64,000 bases of DNA from assembly GCF_030866745.1 (NCBI RefSeq), contig NZ_CP133016.1, positions 682,001 through 746,000 of the forward strand, read 5' to 3'. This stretch comes from Sphingomonas flavescens. GTDB lineage: Bacteria; Pseudomonadota; Alphaproteobacteria; Sphingomonadales; Sphingomonadaceae. The translations under genes were made by a program, and so were the position numbers. Positions within the stretch are counted from its first letter, which is position 1. Each line of letters begins with the position of its first letter. Positions 9,056 through 17,921 of the stretch are shown piece after piece. The notes under the pieces were generated by a model that was not told the DNA's origin, made no database searches, and saw only the letters and a list, made by a program, of their open reading frames with translations.

Positions 9056-9688
9056 TTACGCGACTTGCGCGAGGGTCGGCTGACGACGGCGACGCATCGC
9101 GAAACCGATACCGCCGAAGCCGAGCAGCATCATCGCCCAGGTGGCCGGTTCGGGCACCGCGTTAGCTACCGTAGTCGCGGAAAATGATGTCAGGCTGTTC
9201 GCTTGCGCTGTGAAATTGAAGCTCCCGGGGGTCGCGTCATAACCCAGCCAGTTGATCGTGCCATAAGCGGTGAACTGGAGAAGATCGTTCGGTCCGCGGG
9301 TAATGCTCTGGATCCCAAGAAGCGTGAAGTAAATGGGATTAACGTTGTTGCCGCCAGTAAGAGTGACGAAATTGTTGATCGTCTGCGCGCCAATAGCGAG
9401 CGATGCTAGATCAACGATGGAGCCGCATGGAGCCGAGGTACAAGCGACGCCTGCGAAAGATCCTGAACCGGCCCCATAGCTGGAAAGAACGCCTGGAGCT
9501 GAACCAGTGGTGCCCATTGCATCGGTGAAGTCAAGCGAGGTCGCTTGGCTGATGCTACCTGCAGGGCTTCCAACCACATAACCGTTCAAGCTTATCTGCG
9601 ATCCTGCGATAAGCGGAGCGGCAGTAGTCGGTGCGGCCGCAAAAACCGCTGTAGCTGCGGCGGCCACCGCTAAAACATAACGCTTCAT
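9056..9688 (-). CDS. PEP-CTERM sorting domain protein (PEPxxWA type)
   Basis: 210 residues with an N-terminal signal peptide (VLAVAAAATAVFAAAPTTAA) and a C-terminal sorting signal: PEPATWAMMLLGFGGIGFA followed by an Arg cluster (MRRRRQ). Such tails are recognised by exosortase and mark secreted, often glycosylated, surface proteins. The middle part is rich in Ser, Thr, Asn and Gly with no enzymatic motif. A GGGAG element precedes the ATG. No exosortase or EPS cluster is present in this window. A CtrA-like box lies 71 nt upstream of the start. Confidence 0.88.
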   Translation of the reverse strand: MKRYVLAVAAAATAVFAAAPTTAAPLIAGSQISLNGYVVGSPAGSISQATSLDFTDAMGTTGSAPGVLSSYGAGSGSFAGVACTSAPCGSIVDLASLAIGAQTINNFVTLTGGNNVNPIYFTLLGIQSITRGPNDLLQFTAYGTINWLGYDATPGSFNFTAQANSLTSFSATTVANAVPEPATWAMMLLGFGGIGFAMRRRRQPTLAQVA

Positions 9689-9758
9689 AGTGTTGCTCCC
9701 TAGTCTTCTACATTGCCCCCGAAGACGACAGCGTTATCGAGCCGAGTCGCCACTCTGG

Positions 9759-9773
9759 TTAACTCTCATTTAA
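9759..9773. promoter_or_regulatory. CtrA-type box (TTAA-N7-TTAA)
   Basis: The sequence TTAACTCTCATTTAAC fits the CtrA consensus TTAA-N7-TTAAC exactly. It lies in the 180-nt divergent gap between the PEP-CTERM gene and the DUF3089 gene. The match is seen; binding by CtrA is inferred from the known alphaproteobacterial consensus. Confidence 0.5.
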
Positions 9774-9868
9774 CAAAGGTTTGTTTCAGTTGCGAGTCAA
9801 TGGGTGTTTTCACGGAGGCGGGAGCGCCGCTTGCCGCGGCCTTCGCGGCCCAATAGGGCGCTCGCCAC

Positions 9869-10984
9869 ATGTGTGCCCGCCGCTTTCTCCTTGCCATCCT
9901 GATCCTCATCCTGCTGTTCGTGGCCGGCGCTTTCGCTATCTATCAGTGGGGCGCGCGGGCGCTGGTTAGCCAGGCGGTGCCTCAAGGTCATTTCCGAGCC
10001 GCAGAAGCAGGCGCGGGTCCGGACTATAGTCAGGCGGCAAACTGGCTGGCACGTCCCGGGATTGCCGACGATCCAAGTCAGTGGTCGCCTGAAAGCGCGC
10101 CAACCGTCACACCCGTCGTCGCGGGCGTCCGCACTTTCTACCTGCAGCCAACGACCTATCTCGCACGCGATCGATGGAACGCGCCGCTAAACCCGGGTGG
10201 CGACAGCGAATATCGGAGCCGATTGTTCGTGCAGAGCCAGGCCAGCGCCTTTAGCCAGTTGGGCGAAATATGGGCGCCGCGGTATCGTCAGGCCGCTTAT
10301 GGCGCTTTCCTTCTGAACAGCCGGGACGCTGAACAGGCCCTTGGCTTCGCCTATTCTGACGTGGCTGCCGCGTTCGATGAATTCGTGAAGACAATTCCGG
10401 CGGACGCTCCGATTATACTCGCCGGGCACAGCCAGGGCGCCTTGCATCTCGAACGGCTGCTGCGCGAGAAAATCGCCGGCAAGCCCATCGCGGGGCGAAT
10501 CGTCGCGGCTTACGTCGTGGGCTGGCCGATCAGCACGACAGCGGATTTGCCTGCCCTCGGCTTGCCCGCCTGCACGAACGACAACGAAGGCGGATGTATC
10601 TTGTCGTGGATGACCTTCGGAGACCCGCCAAATCCCGATTTCATCTTCAACGAATGGGAGAAGACCAAAGGTTACGACGGCGGTGAGCGGAGGCACGCGG
10701 ACACGTTGTGCGTGAATCCAATCACCGGAACGAAGGACGGCGTCGCTCCCCCTTCGCAAAATGCCGGCACGCTGATCCCATCGGCAGACATGCAATCGGC
10801 GGCCCTCAGCGTCGGCGCCGTCGGCGCACGGTGCGACAAGGGGCTGCTGATCCTGTCCGGGCAGGTCCCGCAGATGGGATCGTTCACGCTTCCGGGTAAT
10901 AATTATCACGTCTACGATTACGCGTTGTTCTGGGGCTCGATCCGGCGGGATGCCGAGCGGCGGCTGGCGGCATGGTCGCATTAG
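9869..10984 (+). CDS. DUF3089 family alpha/beta hydrolase
   Basis: 371 residues. An N-terminal membrane anchor ([21 protein letters not shown]) is followed by a DUF3089 domain. The nucleophile elbow is [10 protein letters not shown] with Ser at about 188, and the upstream [10 protein letters not shown] and FVQSQASAF segments are typical of this family. The substrate is unknown. The last 13 nt overlap the ruvX start, so the downstream gene is probably coupled. No strong Shine-Dalgarno precedes the ATG. Confidence 0.85.
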   Translation: MCARRFLLAILILILLFVAGAFAIYQWGARALVSQAVPQGHFRAAEAGAGPDYSQAANWLARPGIADDPSQWSPESAPTVTPVVAGVRTFYLQPTTYLARDRWNAPLNPGGDSEYRSRLFVQSQASAFSQLGEIWAPRYRQAAYGAFLLNSRDAEQALGFAYSDVAAAFDEFVKTIPADAPIILAGHSQGALHLERLLREKIAGKPIAGRIVAAYVVGWPISTTADLPALGLPACTNDNEGGCILSWMTFGDPPNPDFIFNEWEKTKGYDGGERRHADTLCVNPITGTKDGVAPPSQNAGTLIPSADMQSAALSVGAVGARCDKGLLILSGQVPQMGSFTLPGNNYHVYDYALFWGSIRRDAERRLAAWSH

Positions 10985-11451
10985 TCACGTCTGACACGGG
11001 CACCTTCGCAGGGCAGCTTGCAGGCGGTAAGCTTGCCGGTCTGGACGTCGGAACCAAGACAATCGGCCTCGCCCTCTGCGACGCCGGCTGGCACTTCGCC
11101 GGGCCGGCCGAAACGATCCGGCGGACGAAATTCACGAAAGATGTTGAGGCGCTCAAAAACTTCATCGCGCGCGAAGGGAGTGTCGGCCTCGTCGTGGGTC
11201 TGCCGCTGAACATGGACGGTAGCGACAGCCCGCGCACCCAGTCGGTCCGCGCCTTTGCGCGCAACCTTGCCCCACTCGAGCTGCCGATCCTGCTGTGGGA
11301 CGAGCGCTGGTCGACGCAGGCGGTCCAGCGGGCGATGATCGACGCCGATGTCAGCCGCGCAAAGCGGGCCGAACGCGTCGATGCCCTTGCGGCGGCGCAT
11401 ATCCTGCAGGGCGCGATCGACGCGCTGGTCAACCTTCCCGGCCCGCAATAA
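10972..11451 (+). CDS. ruvX: Putative pre-16S rRNA nuclease / Holliday junction resolvase-like YqgF
   Basis: 159 residues with an RNase H-like fold. Active-site acidic residues appear in [13 protein letters not shown], the glycine-rich [13 protein letters not shown] loop, LWDERWST and the C-terminal [11 protein letters not shown]. YqgF homologues mature the 5' end of 16S rRNA. It overlaps the DUF3089 gene by 13 nt and precedes pyrB by 11 nt. Confidence 0.92.
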   Translation: MVALVTSDTGTFAGQLAGGKLAGLDVGTKTIGLALCDAGWHFAGPAETIRRTKFTKDVEALKNFIAREGSVGLVVGLPLNMDGSDSPRTQSVRAFARNLAPLELPILLWDERWSTQAVQRAMIDADVSRAKRAERVDALAAAHILQGAIDALVNLPGPQ

Positions 11452-11462
11452 GCACTGCGGCT

Positions 11463-12353
11463 ATGGATATTCTTTCGATCGACGGACTGCCGAATGATGA
11501 GATTGCGGCGATCCTCGACACCGCGGATCTCTATTTTTCCGGCAATCGCGGGCGGCGCGGCAGCGAACGCCTGCACGGGCGGATTGTATTTAACGTCTTC
11601 TACGAGAACTCGACACGAACCGCGATGTCCTTCGCGACCGCCGCGCACCGGCTCGGGGCCTCCGCCATTGCCTTGTCGGTCGAGCGAAGCTCGGTCGCCA
11701 AGGGAGAGACGCTGGAGGACACCGCGCGTACGCTCAATGCGATGCGACCGGACGCGCTCGTTATCCGCCACCGCGAGAATCACGCACCTGCTGTCGTTGC
11801 CGAAATCGTCGAGGCGCCAGTACTCAACGCTGGAGACGGGACGAACGAGCATCCCACCCAGGCGCTCCTCGACGCGGCGACGATCCGCCGTCGGCTCGGC
11901 CGCGTCGAGGGACTCAAAATCGCGATCTGCGGCGACATCCGGCACAGTCGGGTCGCGCGGTCGAACGCCAAGCTGCTCCCGCGCCTGGGTGCCGAGGTAA
12001 GACTTGCCGGACCGCCCGAATTGCTTCCGCCGGACGTCCCGCAACTGTCGGTCGCTGAAGCTATCGCCGGGGCCGACGTGGTGATGATGCTGCGCGTTCA
12101 GCGCGAGCGCCTGGAAGACGATTTGGGCGACGCGCCGGGCGAGTATCTTGCCCGCTACGGCCTGACCGCCGAGCGGCTAGCCACAGCGACCCCGGGCGCC
12201 GTCATCATGCATCCCGGGCCTATGAACCGCGGCGTGGAGATCGATGGCAGCATCGCCGACGATCCGGAGCGCTCGCTCATCGCCCTTCAGGTGGAGATGG
12301 GCGTCGCCGTTCGGATGGCCTGCCTCGAACGCGTGATCGACGCGCGCAATTAG
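11463..12353 (+). CDS. pyrB: Aspartate carbamoyltransferase catalytic subunit
   Basis: 296 residues from the ATG at 11463; an open frame continues upstream through ruvX but is not protein-like. PyrB joins carbamoyl phosphate and aspartate in pyrimidine synthesis. Visible motifs are FYENSTRTAMSF (carbamoyl-phosphate loop; STRTA where STRTR is usual), IRHRENHA, EHPTQALLDAATI, GDIRHSRVARSN and MHPGPMNRGVEI. No pyrI or pyrC follows, since the next gene converges and overlaps by 4 nt. Confidence 0.95.
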   Translation: MDILSIDGLPNDEIAAILDTADLYFSGNRGRRGSERLHGRIVFNVFYENSTRTAMSFATAAHRLGASAIALSVERSSVAKGETLEDTARTLNAMRPDALVIRHRENHAPAVVAEIVEAPVLNAGDGTNEHPTQALLDAATIRRRLGRVEGLKIAICGDIRHSRVARSNAKLLPRLGAEVRLAGPPELLPPDVPQLSVAEAIAGADVVMMLRVQRERLEDDLGDAPGEYLARYGLTAERLATATPGAVIMHPGPMNRGVEIDGSIADDPERSLIALQVEMGVAVRMACLERVIDARN

Positions 12354-13657
12354 CGCGAGGCGACTTGCACCGGCGCGTCGCCCGCAGTGTTGCGAACGAA
12401 GCAGCTTCCCCCCTGCCGACGCAGGGCTTCGCAGGTCAGACGGGCATCGCGATCGCTCGCAAAGCCGTGAACCGAAAGGCGATAGAAGGTGCCCTTAGCG
12501 CTGGCGAAGCGCGCGCTCATCGGGGCGTAGCCCTTGAGCGCGGAATATTTGCGAGCCGTCTCGTTCCAGGCGGCCAGCACGCGCTGCGGCGAACCGTAGG
12601 CTCCAAGCTGGACAACGGCCGCAGATGTACCTGAAGCGACCGGGCGAGACTTCGAGTAGCTAGCCTTGACCGGGCGAACCGTCGCCTTTGCGGGCAACAT
12701 CGCCGCGACGGCCGCCTTGGCTTCGTTGACGGCGGCCATGGCAAAGGACGTCAGGGTCGTTGGCCGAGGCGGCGGCGGTGCCGGGGCGACCGCGAGCTGA
12801 ACAGGAGCCGGCTGAGGCGCGAGCGGCGCTGGCTGCGGCTTCGCAACCGGGGCGGCTGCGGCAACCACGGCCGCAGCGACCGGCGCGGCAACGTCCGCAA
12901 CTTGAGTATCGGTCTTGTTCAGAGCGAGCTGGACCGGCTGACCTGCATCGACGGCGGCAGGGGTTACGCCGACGAGCGACGCGACCTGGTCGGCCGCCGA
13001 CTTGGGTGACGCCAGCTTCATCCACTGCTGGATGCGGCCATCGAGCTGACCGGCGGGCACATCCTGGCTGGCGATGACGCGGGCTTCTTCCCACTGACCC
13101 GCGAGCGCATGGGCAAGGGCGAGGTTTTGCCGAACGGTCGCGTCCGCGTCCTTGCTGCGCGCGGCCGAATCCAGAACGGCAACCGCCTCACCCGGCTGGC
13201 CCGCAAGCGCCAAAGCCAAACCGTAATCGGAAACGTTCAGGGAACCGCGATTTTGCGCAAGAAAGCCGACCGCCTGGCGATTCTTCCCCTGGGCGATCTG
13301 CACCAGCGCGAGCTTCAGCACGATCTGCGGCTGTTCCGGATAGAGCGTCAGCGAGTCGCGATAGGCGGCTTCCGCTGAACGGAAGCGTCCGCCGGCGAAA
13401 TAGGCGTTGCCCAGCAAAGTGCGGAAGCCCGCGTCATTCGGCGTCTTCGCAACCGCGCGCTCGGCATAATCGATGGCCATCGGCACGTTGTTCGAGTTGA
13501 GCGCGGCAAGCGCCTTCGTCGCGAGACCGACGTTGACGTCGGCCTTTCCGCCGAACTGCGCACCGTTGACCCTGGTCGTGGATGTCGCGCAACCGGCGAC
13601 CATCGAAGCGAGGACGACGAGCGAAGCGGCGGTGGTCGTGCGAAGCGACATATTCAT
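12350..13657 (-). CDS. TPR and SPOR domain lipoprotein
   Basis: 435 residues. The start ATG has AGGGGG 8 nt upstream. A lipoprotein-type signal (SLVVLASMVAGCATS) is followed by tetratricopeptide repeats at about 40-190 (MAIDYAERAVAKTPNDAG, RSAEAAYRDSLTLYP), an Ala/Pro-rich linker (about 235-300) and a C-terminal SPOR domain (VVQLGAYGSPQRVLAAW through SCFVRN). SPOR domains bind denuded glycan strands at division sites. It is the last gene of a run with ParA and the RHH protein, only 4 nt after the latter. It meets pyrB tail to tail with a 4-nt overlap. Confidence 0.88.
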   Translation of the reverse strand: MNMSLRTTTAASLVVLASMVAGCATSTTRVNGAQFGGKADVNVGLATKALAALNSNNVPMAIDYAERAVAKTPNDAGFRTLLGNAYFAGGRFRSAEAAYRDSLTLYPEQPQIVLKLALVQIAQGKNRQAVGFLAQNRGSLNVSDYGLALALAGQPGEAVAVLDSAARSKDADATVRQNLALAHALAGQWEEARVIASQDVPAGQLDGRIQQWMKLASPKSAADQVASLVGVTPAAVDAGQPVQLALNKTDTQVADVAAPVAAAVVAAAAPVAKPQPAPLAPQPAPVQLAVAPAPPPPRPTTLTSFAMAAVNEAKAAVAAMLPAKATVRPVKASYSKSRPVASGTSAAVVQLGAYGSPQRVLAAWNETARKYSALKGYAPMSARFASAKGTFYRLSVHGFASDRDARLTCEALRRQGGSCFVRNTAGDAPVQVASR

Positions 13658-13661
13658 GAAC

Positions 13662-14327
13662 TTACCCCCTGCGATTTGCCTTTGCGGCTAGCCCGTCGAG
13701 TTCGGGCATACGCTCGAGCAACTGATCGAGCGCATCGGTCACAAGCTGCTGCGCCGACCTTCCACCGACGGCGCAAGCAAGCCGAAGCTTCAAATGGCGC
13801 TCCGGGTCTAAACGAAGCGTAAACGCGGCCTTGCCCTTCGAGCCCGGCGCAGCACGAGTGCGCGGCGCGCGGAATGCGGCCGGCTTGGCGATCGGCACGA
13901 CGACGGGTTGAACGACCGGCTGGACAACCGGCTCGGTGACCGGTTTAGCTTCCGCTGCGGGTACCGCTTCGACCGATTTCGGCTCGTAAAGCTCGGCCGT
14001 TTCATCGGCGACGTCATCACCGTCGTTTGCGTCATAGATGCGCTCGACGATCTCAGCCTGCTGATGATGGACCGGCGACTCGACCGGCGTCAGGCCGAGC
14101 GAGTGAGCGCGCGGATGATCGACGACTTCGCCGAAAGCATCATGACTTTCGTCACGCGGCGCGACTGCCGGTTTCGGCGCTTCGAACCCCATGTCGTTCC
14201 AGCCGAGATCCTCGAGGCCGGCACCAACCTGACCGAAGCCCTGCGGACGCATGGCCGGACGAGCGGCGCCCTTGCGGGCGAGCAGGCCGGAAGACAGAGA
14301 GGCGAAAGGTTTGGCTTCGATGGCCAC
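13662..14327 (-). CDS. Disordered protein with C-terminal ribbon-helix-helix domain, ParA partner
   Basis: 221 residues. The first ~150 residues are low complexity: acidic in the middle and with repeated Pro/Val (VVQPVVQPVVVPIAKP). Residues of about 155-210 look like a ribbon-helix-helix DNA-binding fold: a beta strand (AAFTLRLD), helix PERHLKLRLACAVGG and helix SAQQLVTDALDQLLERM. It lies 12 nt behind the ParA gene, which is the usual place for a ParA partner or centromere-binding protein. I infer that it links the ATPase to DNA or to a cargo; the family is otherwise not recognised. Confidence 0.7.
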   Translation of the reverse strand: MAIEAKPFASLSSGLLARKGAARPAMRPQGFGQVGAGLEDLGWNDMGFEAPKPAVAPRDESHDAFGEVVDHPRAHSLGLTPVESPVHHQQAEIVERIYDANDGDDVADETAELYEPKSVEAVPAAEAKPVTEPVVQPVVQPVVVPIAKPAAFRAPRTRAAPGSKGKAAFTLRLDPERHLKLRLACAVGGRSAQQLVTDALDQLLERMPELDGLAAKANRRG

Positions 14328-14339
14328 CCCGGTTGCTCC

Positions 14340-15062
14340 TTACTGGCCGACGACGCGGCGGCCGAAGCCTCCGACGGGCCGAGGGCTTGCCGCACCGATG
14401 CCCGGTGCCGCGCCCGGCGCCGCAAAGACGGTCCGGCGAAAATTCTTCTCGAGACGGTCGGAAATATATTCCCACAGTTCGGTCACTTCCTTGGCGGAGC
14501 GGCCGTTGGGGTCGACTTCCATGACGGTGCGGCCGTCGATCATCGAGGCGGCGAAATCGGTGCGATGATGCAAGGTGACCGGTGCCACGGTGCCGTGCTG
14601 CGACAGTGCAACAGCGGCTTCGTAGGTGATCTTGGCTTTGGGCGTGGCCGCGTTGACCACGAAGATCAGCGGCTTGCCCGCGCGGTCGCACAGATCAACC
14701 GTCGCGCCCACGGCGCGCAGATCGTGCGGGCTCGGCCGAGTCGGGATGACGATGAGTTCAGCCACCGCAATGACGCTCTGGATCGCCATGGTGATCGCCG
14801 GCGGCGTGTCGATGACGGCTAGGCGGAATCCCTGCTGCCGAAGAACTTCAAGATCGCTGGCAAGTCGAGCGACCGTGGTCTGGGCGAAAGCCGGCATGTC
14901 GGCTTCACGCTCATTCCACCAGTCGGCAAGGCTGCCTTGCGGATCGATGTCGATCAGGCAGACCGGGCCAGCCCCGGAGAGCTGTGCCTGCACCGCCAGA
15001 TGGCCGGACAAGGTCGTCTTGCCGGATCCCCCCTTCTGCGATGCCATTGCCAGGACGCGCAT
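14340..15062 (-). CDS. ParA/MinD family ATPase (orphan)
   Basis: 240 residues. Deviant Walker A motif QKGGSGKTTLSGH with signature Lys10 and P-loop Lys15; Walker A' region CLIDIDPQGSLADWW; Walker B-like LAVIDTPPA; and ELIVIPTRPSPHDL. There is no ParB next to it, so this is not the chromosomal parAB pair. Orphan ParA ATPases form gradients on the nucleoid or membrane that position division proteins, chemosensory clusters or other cargo. Here it heads an operon with an RHH protein and a SPOR protein, pointing to a cell-cycle or envelope positioning role (inference). Confidence 0.9.
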   Translation of the reverse strand: MRVLAMASQKGGSGKTTLSGHLAVQAQLSGAGPVCLIDIDPQGSLADWWNEREADMPAFAQTTVARLASDLEVLRQQGFRLAVIDTPPAITMAIQSVIAVAELIVIPTRPSPHDLRAVGATVDLCDRAGKPLIFVVNAATPKAKITYEAAVALSQHGTVAPVTLHHRTDFAASMIDGRTVMEVDPNGRSAKEVTELWEYISDRLEKNFRRTVFAAPGAAPGIGAASPRPVGGFGRRVVGQ

Positions 15063-15116
15063 GCTTTTCCCCTCGCGGTAAACGCCAATTCGAGGAGGGG
15101 AGTGACACCAGAGGCT

Positions 15117-15132
15117 CTAAAATCTGGTTAAC
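15117..15132. promoter_or_regulatory. CtrA-like box, one mismatch
   Basis: CTAA-N7-TTAAC in the 134-nt divergent gap between the ParA gene and the Sel1/SPOR gene. It differs from the CtrA consensus by one base in the left half. It could serve either direction; binding is not demonstrated. Confidence 0.35.
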
Positions 15133-15196
15133 ATGCGACGACAGTGTTGGCGGTTAGAAATGCCTAGGCTAAGCTCGATCAAGGGTGAGTTAACGC

Positions 15197-16105
15197 ATGA
15201 ATTTGAAACACTTGATTGCAGCGTTTTTGCTCGTCGGCGCGGCCGCGCCCCTCTCGGCGCAGTCGGTAAAAGCGGGCATCGATGCGTGGCAGCGCGCCGA
15301 TTATTCCAAAGCTGTGTCGATCTGGCGACCGCTCGCGGAGAGTGGCGATGCCGATGCGCAGTTCAATCTGGGCCAGGCTTATCGCCTCGGGCGTGGAACG
15401 ACGATCAACCTCGGCGCTGCGAAGACGTGGTTCGAGCGCGCGGCGAATGCCGGGCATCTCGACGCACAGACGACGCTTGGATTGCTGCTGTTCCAGAATG
15501 GCGACCAGCAGCAGGGCCTCAAATGGCTGCGCCGCGCGGCCGACCAGGGGGAACCACGCGCGCTGCTAGTCTACGGGACTGCACTTTATAATGGCGACGC
15601 CGTCCCGCAGGATCGGCTGCTTGGCTACGCCTTCGTCAGCCGCGCCGCGCAGCAGGGCCTTGGACCCGCCAAGGAAACGCTCGACCAACTCGATGGCTTG
15701 ATGGCCCCGGGCGACAGGCAGAAGGCGCTGGTGCTCGCGCGGTCGATCCCAAACGGCGCTGCGCGATCGGCGAGCAAACCGGTGAAGTCAGTACAGGCAC
15801 CCCTGCCTAAGACACCGCCGAAGGCCGCTGCACCCAAGGCCCCGCCGCCGCGCGTGGCCAAGGCTGCACCTTCGCCCGCGACGGGCAATTGGCGCATCCA
15901 GCTCGGCGCTTTCACACAGCGCGGTTCCGCCGAGGCCATGTACCGGCGCGTCGCCGCAAAGCCGGCTTTGGCCGGGCGCGGCCCAGCTTATGTCGCTGCC
16001 GGGAATGTCATCCGCCTTCAGGTCGGGCCATTCGTCAGCCGGCAGGCCGCCGCCGCCGCCTGCGCAACGCTTGGCACCGCCTGCTTCCCAGTCCCGAAGG
16101 GCTAA
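15197..16105 (+). CDS. Sel1-repeat and SPOR domain protein
   Basis: 302 residues. Signal peptide (LIAAFLLVGAAAPLSAQ), then Sel1-like repeats at about 35-170 (DADAQFNLGQAYRLGRGT, LDAQTTLGLLLFQNGD, PRALLVYGTALYNGDAV), a Pro/Lys/Ala linker and a C-terminal SPOR domain (WRIQLGAFTQRGSAEAMY to ACFPVPKG). Predicted periplasmic, binding peptidoglycan at the septum. AAGGGTGAG precedes the ATG. It is divergent from the ParA operon, whose last gene also encodes a SPOR protein. Confidence 0.88.
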   Translation: MNLKHLIAAFLLVGAAAPLSAQSVKAGIDAWQRADYSKAVSIWRPLAESGDADAQFNLGQAYRLGRGTTINLGAAKTWFERAANAGHLDAQTTLGLLLFQNGDQQQGLKWLRRAADQGEPRALLVYGTALYNGDAVPQDRLLGYAFVSRAAQQGLGPAKETLDQLDGLMAPGDRQKALVLARSIPNGAARSASKPVKSVQAPLPKTPPKAAAPKAPPPRVAKAAPSPATGNWRIQLGAFTQRGSAEAMYRRVAAKPALAGRGPAYVAAGNVIRLQVGPFVSRQAAAAACATLGTACFPVPKG

Positions 16106-16984
16106 TCACTTCCGGAACCAGTCCCGCCGGCGAACGCCCTGGACCCACAACAAAGCATCGAGACCGTGATAGCGGAGCTCGGCATCGGCGACTTCAACGA
16201 GAGCAGGCTTGGCGCGGAAAGCGACGCCAAGCCCCGCTTCCTGGATCATCGACTTGTCGTTCGCGCCGTCCCCGATTGCCATCACGTCCCGCGGCTTCAA
16301 CCCTAGTCTCTCCCGCGCTTCAATCAACGAATCGCGCTTGGCCATACCGTCAACGATTGGATCGCCAACCTCTCCCGACAGCTTGCCGCCAGCGAATACC
16401 AGCCGGTTCGCCTTGACGCGGTCAAACCCAACCATGCGCGCGACCGGCTCGGCGAAGGACAGGAAACCGCCCGAGACGAGCAAGCAGCTCGATCCACCGG
16501 CCCTCATCGTCTGGACCAAGGTGCGTGCCCCGTCGGTAAGATGCACCCGCTCCGTCAGGCAACGGTGAAGCTCGCGCTCGTCCAGGCCGGCTAGCAACCG
16601 CACGCGTTCCCGCAGGGCGCCGGGAAAATCCAACTCGCCCTGCATCGCCCGCTCCGTAATTCGCGCCACCTTGTCCTTCATCCCGGCATAGTCGGCGAGC
16701 TCATCGATGCATTCCTGGCCAATGATCGTGGAGTCCATGTCGGCGACGAACAGCCGTTTCCAGCGCGGCTCCTCCGGCTGAACGACGATATCCACCCCAT
16801 CCAATCCGTCGAGAGCCCAGCGGGCATCGCGGCCGCTTCCGGAGAAGCGCAGGTCGGCGGCATCGCCTTCGTCGATCCAAGCGAGAAAGCTGGTCTTCGG
16901 ATCCAGCTCGCGCAGCAGACCCAGCGTGCGGTCGAGCAGCCTGTCATCCAGCTTCCCCGATGCTATCAACGTCGCAATCGCCAT
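16106..16984 (-). CDS. serB: Phosphoserine phosphatase
   Basis: 292 residues from the ATG at 16984. HAD superfamily: nucleophile motif FVADMDSTIIGQECIDELA, motif II LVSGGFLSFAEP, and motifs III/IV AIGDGANDKSMI. Hydrolyses phosphoserine in the last step of serine synthesis. The N-terminal ~70 residues are the usual regulatory-like extension. GGAGG lies 13 nt upstream of the chosen ATG, which is long; no better start is seen. The start codon overlaps the divergent miaA start. Confidence 0.93.
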   Translation of the reverse strand: MAIATLIASGKLDDRLLDRTLGLLRELDPKTSFLAWIDEGDAADLRFSGSGRDARWALDGLDGVDIVVQPEEPRWKRLFVADMDSTIIGQECIDELADYAGMKDKVARITERAMQGELDFPGALRERVRLLAGLDERELHRCLTERVHLTDGARTLVQTMRAGGSSCLLVSGGFLSFAEPVARMVGFDRVKANRLVFAGGKLSGEVGDPIVDGMAKRDSLIEARERLGLKPRDVMAIGDGANDKSMIQEAGLGVAFRAKPALVEVADAELRYHGLDALLWVQGVRRRDWFRK

Positions 16985-17912
16985 GCCGTCGTCCAAGCCT
17001 CCTCTCGTCGTTATCGCCGGACCCACTGCGAGCGGGAAGTCCGGCCTGGCGCTGGCGCTAGCTCAGCAAATCGGAGGCGTCATCGTCAACGCCGACAGCG
17101 CGCAAATCTATCGTGATCTGCGGGTATTGAGCGCGGCCCCGACCGACGAGGAGCTGAGCCGCGCGGAGCACCGGCTTTACGGCGTGCGCGACGGCGCCCT
17201 GCCCTGCTCCGCCGCTGACTGGTCTGACTTGGCGAAAGGCGAAATCGCGAAAATTCACGGCGAGGGTCGGGTACCGGTCCTTGTCGGCGGGACGGGCCTC
17301 TATCTACGTACGCTTCTAGACGGCATCGCGCCCGTACCGGCGATTGATCCAGCCATTCGCCAACGCGTGCGCGCAACCCCGGTTGATGAGAATGCGGCGA
17401 AGCTGCGGACTCTCGACCCTATGGCGGCCGAGCGCATCCGACCGACCGACGGCGCGAGGATCAATCGGGCGCTGGAAGTCATGCTCTCGACCGGCAGGAC
17501 GTTGGCCGAATGGCAGCAGGAAAAGCACGGAGGAATCGCCGAAGACGTCACGCTTCGGCCGATGATCCTGCTCCCGCCGCGCAAATGGCTTTACGCGCGC
17601 TGCGATGAGCGGTTTGGACATATGATCGATCAGGGCGCGGTAGCCGAAGTCGAAGCGCTGCTCGCACGGCATCTCAACCCGAACCTGCCCGTGATGAGAG
17701 CGATCGGCGTGAGCGAAATCGCCGACTATCTGCTGGGACGTCAAACGCTGGATGCGGCAATCGCCGCCGCAAGCCAGGCCACGCGCCGCTACGCCAAGCG
17801 GCAGTACACCTGGTTCGCGCACCAGCCGCCAGCGGACTGGCCGAGAATCCGGGAGGCGCTGGACGTCGACAATTTGCCCGAAGCCCTGTCCCTGGTGAGC
17901 CCGGGGGGCTAG
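16983..17912 (+). CDS. miaA: tRNA dimethylallyltransferase
   Basis: 309 residues from the ATG at 16983. P-loop VVIAGPTASGKSGLALALA; the conserved NADSAQIYRDLRVLSAAPT; LVGGTGLYLRTLLDGIAP; and the C-terminal YAKRQYTWF. It prenylates A37 of UNN-reading tRNAs. No Shine-Dalgarno is visible, and the start ATG shares bases with the start codon of divergent serB (CATG at 16982-16985). Confidence 0.94.
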   Translation: MPSSKPPLVVIAGPTASGKSGLALALAQQIGGVIVNADSAQIYRDLRVLSAAPTDEELSRAEHRLYGVRDGALPCSAADWSDLAKGEIAKIHGEGRVPVLVGGTGLYLRTLLDGIAPVPAIDPAIRQRVRATPVDENAAKLRTLDPMAAERIRPTDGARINRALEVMLSTGRTLAEWQQEKHGGIAEDVTLRPMILLPPRKWLYARCDERFGHMIDQGAVAEVEALLARHLNPNLPVMRAIGVSEIADYLLGRQTLDAAIAAASQATRRYAKRQYTWFAHQPPADWPRIREALDVDNLPEALSLVSPGG

Positions 17913-17921
17913 GCGAAGCCC

